Positions 36,172-48,856 of a stretch of 64,000 nucleotides of DNA are shown here, one piece after another (within the stretch, counting starts at the first letter, position 1; the number at the start of each line of letters is the position of its first letter). The notes below the pieces were generated by a model, which had not been told where the DNA came from, made no database searches, and was given only the letters and a program-made list of their open reading frames with translations. Source of the stretch: Podospora bellae-mahoneyi (taxonomy: Eukaryota; Ascomycota; Sordariomycetes; Sordariales; Podosporaceae). Both the position numbers and the translations under genes were made by a program. The stretch is taken from assembly GCF_035222275.1 (NCBI RefSeq), contig NC_085881.1:3720001-3784000 (forward strand). The letters are read 5' to 3'.

Positions 36172-39100
36172 TTTGAGAGATTGGTGGAGGTTACGAGTGG
36201 TCTGGAAGGTATGAAGTGGCCTGGATAGAAGACGCCTTGCACAAACTCGAAGTGAAGCCAACTTGAAGGAGGGGCAGGCAAAAAGTTATGGTGGAGGTGG
36301 GGTTTATCAACAACGATACGGCAAACCGATTGTAGCGAGCGGGTGCAGAGATTTTTCTTCAGGGAGGTATGAGCGAATTACAGGGTCCAAACTTCGCGGT
36401 GTGGAGAGCCAATCTTGAGGGTTGGAAGTAAAAACTCACACATAACCCTAGAAAATACTCATTCTGACGTCTGAAATCTGCCAACCTTTCATCCGTAGCT
36501 ATCCGTGGCTGTCGTCGCACTATCTTATCGCGATCAAAAACAGGCAATGCTTTTGAGGCAGAGGGGTAATGAGGAGGGGTCACTAGCAACAAAATCAACT
36601 TGCCATAGACAGACTCCTGCACTAGAGCAAAGCGGAGAAGGAGATGTTGTGGTCTGTCTGGAAGATTCATTGTTATTTAAGTAAGTTGGGTGTACTTGGA
36701 CAACAACTGTGCGACGCACGGCGTTGAGCCGGAGAGCGAAAGCGATGGCCGGGATTGAGCCGCTCAGAGGAGACCTCTACCTGCCGGACTGGACGGCCCC
36801 GCTCCGGCGACAGCTCGGACCTTTGCCCAGCGAGGGCCCGAGGGGTCAAAAAGGCAGGACGCTAATGAGGGCTGAGGAATGTCTGAACGCCCGATCATTG
36901 GCACCATCGCGTTGAAGATCAGCAGATGATGTTTGCAGCTCATGGAACGGCGCGATCACTCACCACTTCAACTGCGCACGAGCTGCCGTAAGTGGATGGT
37001 GACAATCCGAGGCACAGAGCTTGCGGGCCCCGTGGGCCGTACCACCGGGGATGTGCCGTGCCGTGATTTGTATAATGCTCACTTCTTCACGTTTGGAATA
37101 ATAATGATGATGTCGGATTGGGGGCCCTTCCTACCCAGCAGACAGCTATTGAGCAAATTATGGCCGAGGTAGTTGGTGTCTTTTGTCTCGAGCAGGCTGT
37201 GTAACAGTGACTCGGCCTCATTGCCAGACACCACATGTCTTTGATGCTATGCTGTATACAGATCACCACAAATAGATTGTAGATTCGCCGAGGTCAGCTT
37301 GATGGCTCGGGTCCCTGCACCCCTCCGAGACCACCCTCCCGCTGCTCCTAAACTGTTCAGTGAGCCAAAGACCGGTGAGAATGTCTGCGGCCATGCAGTC
37401 GCCCGAAACGCACTATCAAAAAACAAAAATGACGCCGCATGCCCACACTGCGGAATCGGCGTAGCTGCAGAATATATTAATCGGTATATGTTGGCGTTGC
37501 TGCCATGTGGCTCTGATTGGTGCTCTGTAGATGTTTCCAGGAACACCGTGGCTTTGGATGTCGTCAAAAGCTTCCTTTGCGTGTGTCATTGAACACGAAA
37601 TCATCATGACGAACTCCATTCCCGTCTCACTGAGGGCTGATCTGTGCCCTTCTTGTCAGTCAACCAGTAGGGCTAGGTAGGAACTTTTAGTGAAAGTGTC
37701 CACCCAAGCCCTGGTGAAGTCCATTCTCGCTTGCCCCTCATCTCATGGATGATTGCGAAAGACGGAAAAAGAAACGAAGTTTTGAAGCTACACAGGTCAA
37801 CTCCACAAGATGCTGCGCACGCTGGAGATGGTCACGTCCATCCGCCACCGGAGAGAATGTACCGTAGGCATCTATCTGGCAGTTCCCAGTCAGTGAGCCT
37901 ATCGACAGCTTGGTGAGCCCAAAGACCAAAAACAATGACGAACATCTGACACTTGAAGCGCACAGATCAGGCCCAAACGCTCGGGGCGGTTCGCGTGGCA
38001 TTTTGTGGCAGTTTGAAAGGCTAGCAGGCCACAGGGGCCTCTTACAAGGTGAGTGGCTCGGGGAAAATGTGGTAAATCTGGAGTCGAAGTGAGCCCGAGC
38101 CGTCGACCTGCATCTGCCCGCGGTCCTTCATTGGTGCATGTGAAGTCAAAGGACCCGCCCACATCTTCAATTCAACTCATTGTCCAGCTTCGGAGCTAGC
38201 GCGGAGAGGCAGCTGCAGCCTGGGGCGCAATAAAAGGGGGTTTCCGCCGTTCTTGGTAGGAAAAAGTGCATTGCCGAGATACAGGACACGCGCATAGGCG
38301 CAAGCGCTCGGTCTTCGTGTTCTGGTGTCTTTGAGTAAGACTTCTTGAAGGGCAGCGTGAAAAACCATCAGTTCGGTACCGTCAAAGTTGGCTGTAGTGT
38401 AAAGGCATACGGATACCTAGAATTTAAGGGTTGAGCATGCTGCCCAGTTGTTGCGCCGGAGCGGGCCCTGCCTCCGCTTCCGGTTGTTACGGCCGGTGTT
38501 GACAGAGCAGGCCTTGATAAGAGGCAAGGAAGCGAGCTGAAATCCGTGGCGATGGCGCCAAAGCTGGCGACTGATGGAGTCCTTTTTGATGACAAACTGG
38601 AGGTTTTAGTTGCGATCAACCGTTACGGATTGCGGACCCGACCTTGACGGGCTTGGCCACTCCATCGGATCTGCTGGTATTGGACATTGGCGAAATGCAC
38701 CGATGATACTGCGCAGCAAAAGAAGAGGAATTCCAGAACACACGGCCCACCCGAACCACGAGGACCACCGCGTGGCCAGTGTGCAGTACTCGGTAGGTGG
38801 AACAATGAAAGACATTGAGGAATGAATACTCTGTACCTCTACTCAAAAAAGAAGAAGCACGAGATGCTGAGATAGATGCAGGCAGTTGCAAGACATGAAC
38901 CCCTGAACAAGTGCTTACCACTTTTCAAGGTGTGTCCGGCGTGCCTTGCTAGTGTACCGCGCTCTCTTCAGCACGGCCCACGCAGGGCCCCTCGAGGCGA
39001 GAAGAAGAATGGGGTTGCATGGATGGACATGGGTGCATCGATGCATGGAAAGATGAGCGCTGCAGAAGAATTAATACGGGGGGAGGTCGCACCTGGCGCT

Positions 39101-39724
39101 GAGCCAAGGGTCGCCGGCCGTTCTGCTGCTCTTTTTGCTGCTTCTGCTGCCCATCCCCTCGGTGCACCTGATCGATCCTCTCACCTAAAATTCCTGTATT
39201 ACGATTATTCCTCTCAGCTTCCATTCTTCTATCCTTTTTGTTCTCGCTGCCGGACCGCTCGGATTGTCCCTCACTCTCCCGTCATAATCCCCCCTTTCTG
39301 TCAACCCGCCGTGGCCCGCTTTCCCCATCCGTCACATCCCGGCTCACTCCTCGTCAGTCCAGCTCCAGTTTCACCAGCAACCCCCAGACAACAGCAGACA
39401 GCATTGTCGAGAAGCGCCAATTGCCCATCGGAAGCCTGGCCGGTCGATGGTAAGGCGAGGATAAGGCGCCATTGAGATCGAATCTCGACCACGGGCTCGC
39501 TGCGACGTCATTACGACCTTCTTACAGCGCCATCAGGCGTTTCATGTCCTGTGGACCTCAACTCCCCTTCGTGCGCCGCCCTCCGTCACTCGCTCGCAGC
39601 ACGCCCTCCTCCACAGCTAATACTCCGAAGTTCGACAATCGTCACACGCCGAACGACCTTTTTGGTTTTTCCTTTTTGATATTTCGCATCGATTCGCCAT
39701 CACAACGGCCACCCGACTGATATA
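36172..39724. other. Long intergenic region between divergent genes
   Basis: This is the shared upstream region of spermidine synthase (-) and the G-alpha gene (+), about 3.5 kb. No frame on either strand has family-like sequence. The last ~500 bases (39220-39720) are C/T-rich and look like the promoter and a long 5' UTR of the G-alpha gene. Confidence 0.5.
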
Positions 39725-41042
39725 ATGTGTTTTGGAGCTCGTGAAAAAGGCGACGAGGCCGGCGCGGCCAGGTCGCGTGAGTTGGACAAGATTATTCGTG
39801 CCGATGAGAAGAAGATGTCGAAGGAGGTGAAGCTGCTGTTGTTAGGTACGGATGCTTCGGCCCGATTTATTGCGCTGTCTACAGCTATCCTAACTGTGTC
39901 AAACAGGAGCGGGCGAATCCGGAAAATCCACGGTGCTCAAGCAGATGAAGTTGATCTACGCGCAGGGGTTCAGCAAAAGCGAAAAGCTGGAGTGGAAGCC
40001 AGTAGTGTTCCAGAATATCGTCCATTCCTTTCGATTAATCTTCGACGCCATGAACGAGCTCAACATCCCATTTGAGAACCCAGATAACGAGGTTGGTATC
40101 TAACTACTTGAGTGTTTGGCTCTCCCCCGCTAACGCAACATGCGTAGAAAAACATGGCGCACATTATGGTGGACTACGATGTGGTTGCGGATGAGCCACT
40201 GCCAGAAGACTACTTGGAGCCCATCAAAAGCTTATGGCAAGACCAGGGCGTGAAGAGTGCCATCGCGAAGGGCAACGAATATGCCTTGCATGACAACCTT
40301 GACTAGTAAGCAGCCTGCGCCATCACCTTTGTTGTGATATTTGTAATTTGCTGACCAACCCGCTTGCAGCTTCTGCGGCGATTTGGACCGTGTTTGGGCC
40401 AAAGACTACGTACCAACTGATCAGGATTTGTTGCGCTCAAGGTTAAGGACAACGGGCATCACTGAGACGATCTTCGACCTCGGTCAGCTCACATATCGCA
40501 TGTTCGACGTCGGCGGCCAAAGATCAGAACGCAAGAAGTGGATTCACTGCTTCGAAAACGTCAACTGCCTGCTATTTTTGGTAGCCATTTCAGGTTACGA
40601 CCAATGTCTGGTGGAAGACAAGGACGGTGTATGTTGACCCCCACGCATACCTCAAGTACCGTTACCAGAAAATAACGGAAACTAACGATTGAACTAGAAC
40701 CAAATGAACGAAGCCCTGATGCTGTGGGAGTCCATCGCCAACTCTCACTGGTTCAGCAAGTCTGCGCTGATCCTCTTCCTGAACAAGATGGATCTTTTCA
40801 AAGAGAAGCTGGCCAAGAGCCCGATAACAGATCACGGCTTCACTGACTACCACGGCCCACCGGACGACCCGAACCTGGCCAGCAAGTACTTCATGGACAA
40901 GTTCCGGGCGCTGAACCGGAACCCAGAGAAGGAGATTTACGGACATTTCACTAACGCGACCGACACCAACTTGCTCAAGATCACCATGGGTTCCGTGCAG
41001 GATATGATTATCCAACGGAACTTGAAGCAGCTTATACTGTAA
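39725..41042 (+). CDS. gna-2: Heterotrimeric G-protein alpha subunit, group II (GNA-2 type)
   Basis: Five exons (39725-39845, 39907-40091, 40148-40305, 40370-40628, 40698-41042) encode 355 residues. Guanine-nucleotide motifs are: G1 GAGESGKST (41-49), G2 around RLRTTGI, G3 DVGGQ (201-205), G4 NKMD (270-273) and G5 TNATDT. The N terminus [20 protein letters not shown] matches fungal group II G-alphas (Neurospora GNA-2, Magnaporthe MagC type). It lacks the MGxxxS myristoylation signal of groups I and III but has Cys2 for possible palmitoylation. The C terminus NLKQLIL lacks the pertussis-toxin Cys. It signals at the inner plasma membrane downstream of GPCRs; group II subunits usually have mild phenotypes overlapping with other G-alphas. 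Confidence 0.95.
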
Positions 41043-44000
41043 GGGGCGAACCACTTATTTGCATATTCGATGTTGTCAACACTTTTTCTTCACACACAAC
41101 TTCGCCTCTTGACTATATCTCACACATTTTATTTACGAACAGTGCGCGCCCCTTGTAAAGGTTTTCTCGGTGTCCGTCTGCAAAGAAGAAACGGCCGGAA
41201 ACCGGGGAGAGGAGGCCAAAAGACAAATGGTTGTAATTCACCACACTACCCTTGTTTTGTTTCGCTTCCTTTTTTGTTTGTTTTCGTCATTCATCCTTGT
41301 CATTACTTATCATGATACTGGGTTTCTGGGCGGCTTGTTTTTCTGTTGCTTTTTTCCTTCTCATGCCCTTTTTCCCCGTTTTTTATGTTTTATTGGGGAT
41401 ACAAATGTGACCTAACCAGAGTTTTTTTTTACTTGATTATGATAGGGTCTGAAAAAGGAAGAAGAGAAGAGAACATGATAGCCTCCGTTTCTTCTTTGCG
41501 AGTTTTCCGCGACACATTTCTTCACCGTTTCTCTACATTTGAGCCGAGACCGACTGCACCCGCTGCTGCATATTCATGCAGATCTCGACAGACCCCGGCT
41601 CTTATTTTACCCTCCGCGTGGCAGACACGGCACACACACGATTCCCGCCCGTCCGTCCGTCCGTCTACGAACCGAATTGTTACTTGCCGTCCGAACGGGT
41701 TCGAATGACGACATTGCTTTGTCCGTTTGGGCAGACCTTTTGATTCAAGGTGTATATGCTTATTTTTGGGGGGAGGGGCGGGGGGGCGTGTTTGGTTTGT
41801 TTATACTTTTTTATATACCTTTTTGGGGGAACAAGAGGACTACGATGGCTGTGATGATGGGGTATTTTGTGGATTTCCATGGCGTTCCTTGTTTCTGCTA
41901 ATTTTCGACTTACATGCGAGCAGAGAGATGTTGGAATAAGGGGGGACTTTGAGGTGATGATGATGGTTGTGGTACTGGGTGTTTGGATAGGAGAGGGAAA
42001 TGTGTTAGTTTTTGCAGTGGTGAGGAAGATGGGGATATGATTGTGAGAATAAGAGATGAGAATGTTTGAGAGAACGATATGAAAGAAGATGTGAAGGTGT
42101 GAGAAAATGAGACAAGTGGTCCTTCGAGCTGAGGAAGCTGAGGGGGAGGGGGAGGTCTCTTATAGCTGGGGTGGCTGAAGTGTGAGTTGGGGCTTTTAGT
42201 AAAACGGCTGGACGGCAAGGGCGGCGGGCGGACGTTGATGAGAAGTGGGGAATTTACCGCTGTGAGCCAGGGGAATGGATGTGACCCCAGTGGTGGGATG
42301 GGAGAGGCGAGAAGGTTTGTTGATGTGACACTGCATGAACGGTGGGCATGGAACGGGGCGGCCGTGGGGGAACGGGAGGATTGGGTGATAAGCTGTGGGC
42401 CAGATAAGTTCAAAGAGAGATAGAGAGAAGTTTGTGAGACTATTTAATCGCTTTGAGAAATCACATTTTGCTGGCTGCAGTTGACGCCGTACAGATACAT
42501 TTATCACTTTCTTGTGGTGGGTAAGATTTTGGAGCGAGGAAACGGGATATTTCCAAGCCTTTTTGTCAGTCTTGACATTTTTTTCTGCCAAGAGAAAGGG
42601 GTTACATTCCAGATGGACCCCCTTGTTCTCAACCGAAACCAGCTTTCTCTTCGGTGGTGTGTTTCGAGGGTGTGGTGCTTCATGCTACCAAGACCACCAC
42701 GCACGCCATCTTGGATAATGAACCAGCTCAAAAAGAAAGAAACGAGGACAGCCAAGGTGCGGCGTGGATGGTTGGGGAGATACCTATGCGAGAAATAGGG
42801 GTATTGCAGATGTTATCAAGATACTGGTCAATCTGGTCGAAATCTTGAATGGCTTTTTTTGTTGTTTCTTTTCACATGTGAACCTTGACGGATGAATTGG
42901 AACAAGACGATCGACAAAAGATAAAACAAAAGATCGACACTCTCAACTACCGAGAGGAGATTGGGCGCTGTGGAGCGGGAGAGCCGGTGCCTCCGTCCGC
43001 GGGTGCTGCCGTTGCAGAGAAGGATTCCCAGGCCTGGAAGCAATCGCCGAAGCGTTGAGGAAAAAGGGGAAAACTCACCGAACATTTGTGCCGCGCCTAT
43101 AAGACGCCCAGAAGTCAATGCTGCAACGTTGGCTGCACTCGGCGCAACCGGGGAGACGCAAGTTCAACACCCGGTTTTTTGACGCTATTTCCGACGAGAT
43201 AACGGCGAGGTTTTGCCAAAATTTGGATGTTGTGAGTTGTTTGAAGATATCCACCTGGATATATCCACTTTATGCCAACTTTGACCGTTGGATGTTGGGG
43301 TGACAGGTGGAGTGGGCAGACAAGAAGTGGAACATCGTTACTTCGCTGGCTTCTTGCTTTCTTCTTCCCCCCTGAAATTGACAACACAGCAACAGGGAAA
43401 CAGGCAGAAATCAGGCATTTGACTTGTCAAACAGAGAAATATTTTTTCCAGCGAGAAGTTTGAAGGAAACGGTGTTGGACCTGGCTCCGTTTTGGTTCGA
43501 TGCAACGACATTCATGTAGGTCAAGCTGGAACCAATGTCTCGAAACTGCAGGACGAATGTCTTGGGCGGTGGGATATTTCTTTTTCTTACTCGCGGTTCG
43601 GTGGTAATCTGTACCACACAGTGTGAGGTTCAAAGAAGATGAACCGCGGCGGGTAAGACATGCAGTTTTGTTCGGAGAGATCTCTTCTCGATGGTGGTGG
43701 CGGTGGCTCGCCTACCTCTATCATGCAAGATTGGGCGGTCAAGATCACCGATTCATGAGATTTCTGTTCATCGAGGGGATGTCATACCGTCTGCGTAGGA
43801 AACTTGGTTCATCGATCCCGAGTTGACTTGCGGTTCGCTGCAAGGGATGAGATTTCGGTAACGACAAACCAGAGTGTGTCACGGACATTTCATCAATCGT
43901 GATCGGACGGAGGAACGTGAGCCGCACGTGGCTCCCATGCCGTGAGTGACACCCATGTCTAATATCATGAACTTAACACTGCTAAATTTCCCTTGGTGGT

Positions 44001-45312
44001 GAGCATATTCGGTCGTTTGATGTTTGGGCAGGATCAAAAGCGATTGCTAGGACTAATCTCCTGCCGTCTGCCGAGCATCTTCAAGACATCTGTCGTCGGC
44101 AGTGTATCCTGGTTGCCGAAATGCGTGATACTACTCCGTAACGGACAAGGACGGCGACTGGAGACAGATTCAAGGGGTTTCGGTATTCTCCGAGGCAGGT
44201 TAAGCCGGGCGATGTGGGATCGTTGGAATGGCGCCAGCGACCTCGGCAGAGGTACCGCAAGACGGGAGAAACAGAGGAGGATTGTTTCAGTGGTATTGGA
44301 TGTTATGTAAGCGGATGTAGCATCAGGCGGCAGTGTAGGTAGAACTCAGATGGAAGAGTCAGTTCTAACACGGGTTAGCAAGCTGTAGAATGATTATAAG
44401 CCTGTAGATTTAGGTAGACAGAGAGTTGACAACAGCTTTCGGCGCAAACCGACAACAAGCGGAGGGAGGTTGTTGCTGAATTTCTTCGGATTTGCGGTCT
44501 CAGCCCAGCTTGTGAGCCGGCCCGCTCCCAGCACGCCACTAAATGGCCCGCTACGGATGCACGACCGACGCGCCGCGGGCACTGACAGGAGCTCAAAGCG
44601 CAAGGCGATGCTTCATTCCGAGACACAAGCCTCAGGTCTGATCAATCAAGCATTTTGCTATTCCCGAAACATTTGTAGTCAGTGGGGATCGTTGCATTTG
44701 TTTTTGCGACTGAAGAATCTCATGAAAAATCCCACCGAATCTGCGCCTTTGTGAGGCATGCTTAACCCTAACCCTCAAGCCTTGCCAGCCAGCGACAACC
44801 CAAATATGCAGTAAGGTATTTGATGTTTGCGACTGAGCATTTTGTTAAAATTCAACACTCGGAAAAGATGGCAGTAAAAAGCAACCAGTTTCTTCCTGCG
44901 TGGTAATATGAATCGCACTGGGTAGTATTCAACCTTTGAAGTCTAGGTCTTGGCACTATTTAAGGTTGATTGCCGCTGGCAACGGTTGGCTGCAGGTGTA
45001 AACAACAGTGGCAGTCGCAAAGGAGGGGTCAATCTTCGCACCTGGCTTCGCACCTGTCTTCGCACCGGCCTTCACATCACAAAATCACCCACAGCATCAT
45101 TTGGCTGTAGTCAACCCTCAATTAAAGGTGTCACATATGCATCTCAGATCTCATCCGGTCCATTTGCTAAGCCTACTGTTTTAACAGCTTCCCCTGTTGG
45201 ACTTTTGATACTTTCGAATGTAAACAAACGCCCAATATCACACAACTCACAAGTTACCACAAGCCCTTCATATCAACAGTCATTTCAATTTAATCACAAC
45301 TCACAAACCAAG
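41043..45312. other. Long gene-poor region
   Basis: About 4.3 kb. The first ~500 bases are probably the G-alpha 3' UTR. A CCGT microrepeat lies at about 41648-41664, and a pyrimidine/purine-skewed stretch at 41940-42440 creates a low-complexity minus-strand frame I do not believe. Two CCCTAA (telomere-like) units occur at 44763-44775, too few to matter. A 12-bp tandem repeat lies just upstream of the GH3 gene. No gene was recognised. Confidence 0.5.
45035..45070. repeat. 12-bp tandem repeat, three copies
   Basis: The units read TTCGCACCTGGC, TTCGCACCTGTC and TTCGCACCGGCC, followed by a partial TTCACA. They lie 243-278 bases upstream of the GH3 start codon, in its likely promoter. They could be repeated regulator sites; no known motif is assigned. 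Confidence 0.8.
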
Positions 45313-48168
45313 ATGGCCTCCGCCTCTCTCCTATCTCACAAAGCGGGCGGCACCAGCCAACACTCTGCAGCCCTCCTACCTTCAGACCAACCACCATCAT
45401 ATCAAGAAAAGAAAAGTTGACAATCAAAACTGGCCTTTTTCAAGACGAAAAAGGGCCTTCTCATTATCGTTCTCATACTTGTAATAATAGGTGGCGGGCT
45501 GGCAGGGTTGGCAGCTCTCCCAAAACACAATGACAATGGCTCCGAGGAAGCGTTGGATGGGGGGAGGATGATTCAGAAGGATGAGTATTTTTACGGGGGC
45601 TCAGAGCCGGTCTACCCCTCTCGTAAGTGGATGACTTTTTCTTTTTGACGGTGACATGATGGAGTGAGAACTGACAGGTATGGCATCGATAGCGGAAATG
45701 ACTGGTTCTGGGGAGTGGAAAGAGGCTTTCAAAAGAGCCAAGGAGTTTGTGGGCAAAATGACACTTGATGAGAAGGTATTCTACCGCCACGTCTGGATTT
45801 ATTGTGACGAACGAAACTGACAGGAAGCTCAGATCAGCCTCACTTCAGGAACCAACTCCGAGACCTCTTGCCCTGGCTTCTTGCCTGCCATCTCACGCCT
45901 AAAATTCCCGGGTATGTGTCTGGCTGATGCTGGACAGGGTGTCAGAGGAACAGATTTTGTTAGCAGCTGGCCGAGTGGCATTCATGTTGGGGCCAGCTGG
46001 AACAAGGAACTCACTCTGGCAAGGGGCAAAGGTATGGGTGGTGAGTTCAGAACGAAGGGCGTCAACATTCTTCTGGGACCTGTAGTTGGGCCAGCTGGAC
46101 GGGTTGTCAGTGGTGGAAGAAATTGGGAGGGCTTTGCCAGTGACCCTTATCTGTCCGGCGTGTTGGTTGGTGAGACTGTCAAGGGGATTCAGGGAGTTGG
46201 GGTTGTCGCCAGCACAAAGGTATGTTATTATCTCGAAACTTCAAGTTGACGCTGAGGCTGACGACATATTCAGCATTTCATTGCCAATGAGCAAGAGACC
46301 AATAGAAACCCCAACAACGGTGTGGAGGCTGTCTCGTCAAATATAGATGACAGGACTATACACGAGATTTACTTGTGGTAAGTGACGCGGAACTAACACT
46401 GCAAAAGAGCAAGCGTTGACGACGAAACCGCAGGCCCTTCCAGGATGCCGTACGCGCCGGAACGGGAAGCATCATGTGCTCCTACCAAAGGGTCAACAAC
46501 TCGTACGGCTGCGCAAACAGCAAGACGCAAAATGGACTGCTCAAGACTGAACTTGGGTTTCAGGGTGGCGTTGTGAGCGACTGGGGAGCTCAGCATGCCG
46601 GGGTTGCCACAGCTGAAGCAGGCATGGATATGGCTATGCCAAATGGCGGTGACTTTTGGGGCTCATATCTCAAAGACGCCATCAAAAATGGAACGGTGCC
46701 CGAAAGCAGGCTAGACGATATGGTCCTCAGGTATGTCGGGTGCATTTTCTCCGTGTGTGTGAAAGTTGTTGACCCAAGCAGAACAATCGCTTCTTGGTAT
46801 CAAATGGGCCAGGACAATGACTTTCCTACGCCAGGTGTCGGTATGCCCAAGGACCTCACCAAGCCACATCGCATTATCGATGCAAGAAACTCTTCCTTCA
46901 AATCCACCCTATTTGATGGTGCGGTTGAAGGTCACGTCCTGGTCAAAAATATCCGCAATGCCTTGCCGCTCAAGAGCCCCAAACTGCTGTCTATTTACGG
47001 CTACTCCGCTAAGAACCCCGACGAAAACAACCCAACAGATGGCCTCTCTCCCTGGCTGATGGGATCGGGATCCTTTGACTACCAGGAGTTTGGTGCAGGC
47101 TTCTTTGGCTGGTCAGGCGCAACACCAGAAACGACAGGCATTGCTTTTAACGGAACACTGTACTCTGGTGGCGGATCAGGGGCAACATCTCAGTCTCTTG
47201 CCATTTCACCATATGACGCCATCCTTCAGCAAGCCTACGAGGACGATACAGCCCTCTTCTGGGACTTCCACAACGGCAAGCCGGCAGTGGATCCTGTCTC
47301 CAGCGCGTGCCTGGTATTCGGTAACATCTGGGCTGCAGAAGGCGCAGATAGACCTGGCCTTCGTGACGATTACACCGACGAGCTGATCCTCCACGTCGCC
47401 AGCCAGTGCAACAACACTGTTGTGGTTTTCCATAATGCCGGTATAAGACTCGTTGAAGAATTTATCGGCCACCCCAACGTCACAGCAGTGATCTTTGCCC
47501 ATCTCCCAGGACAAGCATCAGGGAAGGCGTTGGCATCTATCCTCTATGGAAAGGAGAACCCTTCAGGTAAACTGCCTTATACTGTTGCGCGCAACGAAGA
47601 CGACTATGGAGTCATGCTCAGGCCTGACAAGCCGGAGGGAATCTTCAAGTATTTCCCTCAGAGCAACTTTACCGAGGGTGTGTTTGTCGATTACAGGCAC
47701 TTTGACGAAAACAAGATCAAGCCTAGGTTTGAGTTTGGGTTTGGCCTGAGTTACACTACCTTTGGGTATTCCAATCTTGCTGTTGAGAAAGATGGCAACA
47801 GAAGCTTTGAGGAGTTTCCCAAGGGGAAGATTGTAGAGGGTGGTCAGGAGGATTTGTGGGATGCACTGGTTAGAGTGGAGGCTGAGGTTGAGAACAAGGG
47901 GGAGGTGGAGGGGAAGGAGGTTGCGCAGTTGTATTTGGGGATTCCGGGGACGAGAGAGGAAAAGGTACCTATTAGGCAGTTAAGGGGGTTTGAGAAAGTG
48001 TTGGTTGGGGTGGGGGAGACGAAGAAGGTGGTGTTTGAGCTGACGAGGAGGGATTTGAGTGTCTGGGATGTGAGGGCGCAGAAGTGGAGGTTGGGGAAGG
48101 GGGAGTATAACGTCGAGGTTGGGGGGAGTAGTAGGAATTTGCCTTTGTCTGGGAAGTTCACTGTATAA
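45313..48168 (+). CDS. GH3 beta-glucosidase-like enzyme, type II membrane form, with an in-frame UGA
   Basis: Six exons (45313-45622, 45693-45775, 45833-46219, 46274-46377, 46434-46730, 46782-48168) give 856 codons. The layout is a cytosolic tail with PPSYQ; one membrane helix ([20 protein letters not shown], about 52-71); the GH3 N-domain with [22 protein letters not shown] and KHFIANEQE; the nucleophile Asp344 in VVSDWGAQ; a GH3 C-domain; and a C-terminal fibronectin III-like domain ([24 protein letters not shown]). It should hydrolyse beta-glucosides at the cell surface or in an endomembrane lumen. Codon 36 is TGA (45418-45420). Frame and family-like sequence continue across it, no intron can remove it in phase, and no ATG lies between it and the helix. 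It is followed by CAATCA, a CARYYA readthrough context. The neighbour downstream is a GH10 xylanase. Confidence 0.85.
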
Positions 48169-48856
48169 GACGGTTTTTTACAGATTGAAAGATGGGATGG
48201 CGCTTTGGATTTCCCATTGGGGTTATGTACGACCTGTGTATGAGTTATGAATGTGAGCTACGGAGGATGTTGGGCTAGGGTTCAATACGACTACAAGATA
48301 CACGAGGCCCTCGATCTCTACGTCAGTTTCCCCAAGGTCGCACTTCGATGATGAGTTGGAGCTCAATGGCCATTGAAGCGGACCTTCACCCCGGAAATGG
48401 CATATATCCGGCCCGCACCGATTTACCCGGCAGCTCCTCCCCGATGCGACCCCCGTCGATCGTCACCCGGCCACTTGAGGCTCAATGCGGGCCACATCTT
48501 GGCTCCTATCATGAATCACGGTTCGGCTGAAGAGCTTCCACTTTGGAGATCGTCGTGAGGGGAAAAGAGGAGTACGCGTGGTACGCCGTGATGGCCCTCT
48601 GCATGAACAAGAGTCTCGCGCAGATTACAGTGCCCTTGGAATCTGCACTATGGATTTCATTAACCTTCTTGTCCCGCTTCCGTGGCGCTGGTAAAGGTGT
48701 GAATGGGGAAAAGAAAAAGCGGAGGATGATGCTGCTTTGCTGCAGGGGTGTAATTGAGATGATATAAAGTGCATATATTTCCGCCCCTCGTCCACTGATT
48801 CTAGAGTTTGTTCGTCTCAGGGACAACCTCAGTTTTGGCTTTCCCTCGCACACAAG
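48169..48856. other. Intergenic: GH3 3' end and GH10 promoter
   Basis: No coding sequence on the plus strand. A minus-strand open frame that begins inside the GH10 gene runs into this spacer; it is treated as antisense noise. A TATA box is listed separately. Confidence 0.6.
48763..48769 (+). promoter_or_regulatory. TATA box of the GH10 gene
   Basis: TATAAAG lies 88 bases upstream of the xylanase ATG, a normal distance for an inducible, highly expressed fungal secreted-enzyme gene. It is called from consensus and position only. Confidence 0.5.

Noticed and set aside
41910-42413. 167-codon Ser/Pro-rich minus-strand frame
   Set aside because: Arises from a purine-skewed region; no start context, intron or family resemblance.
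44763-44775. CCCTAA telomere-like units
   Set aside because: Only two units, no array or subtelomeric context; expected by chance.
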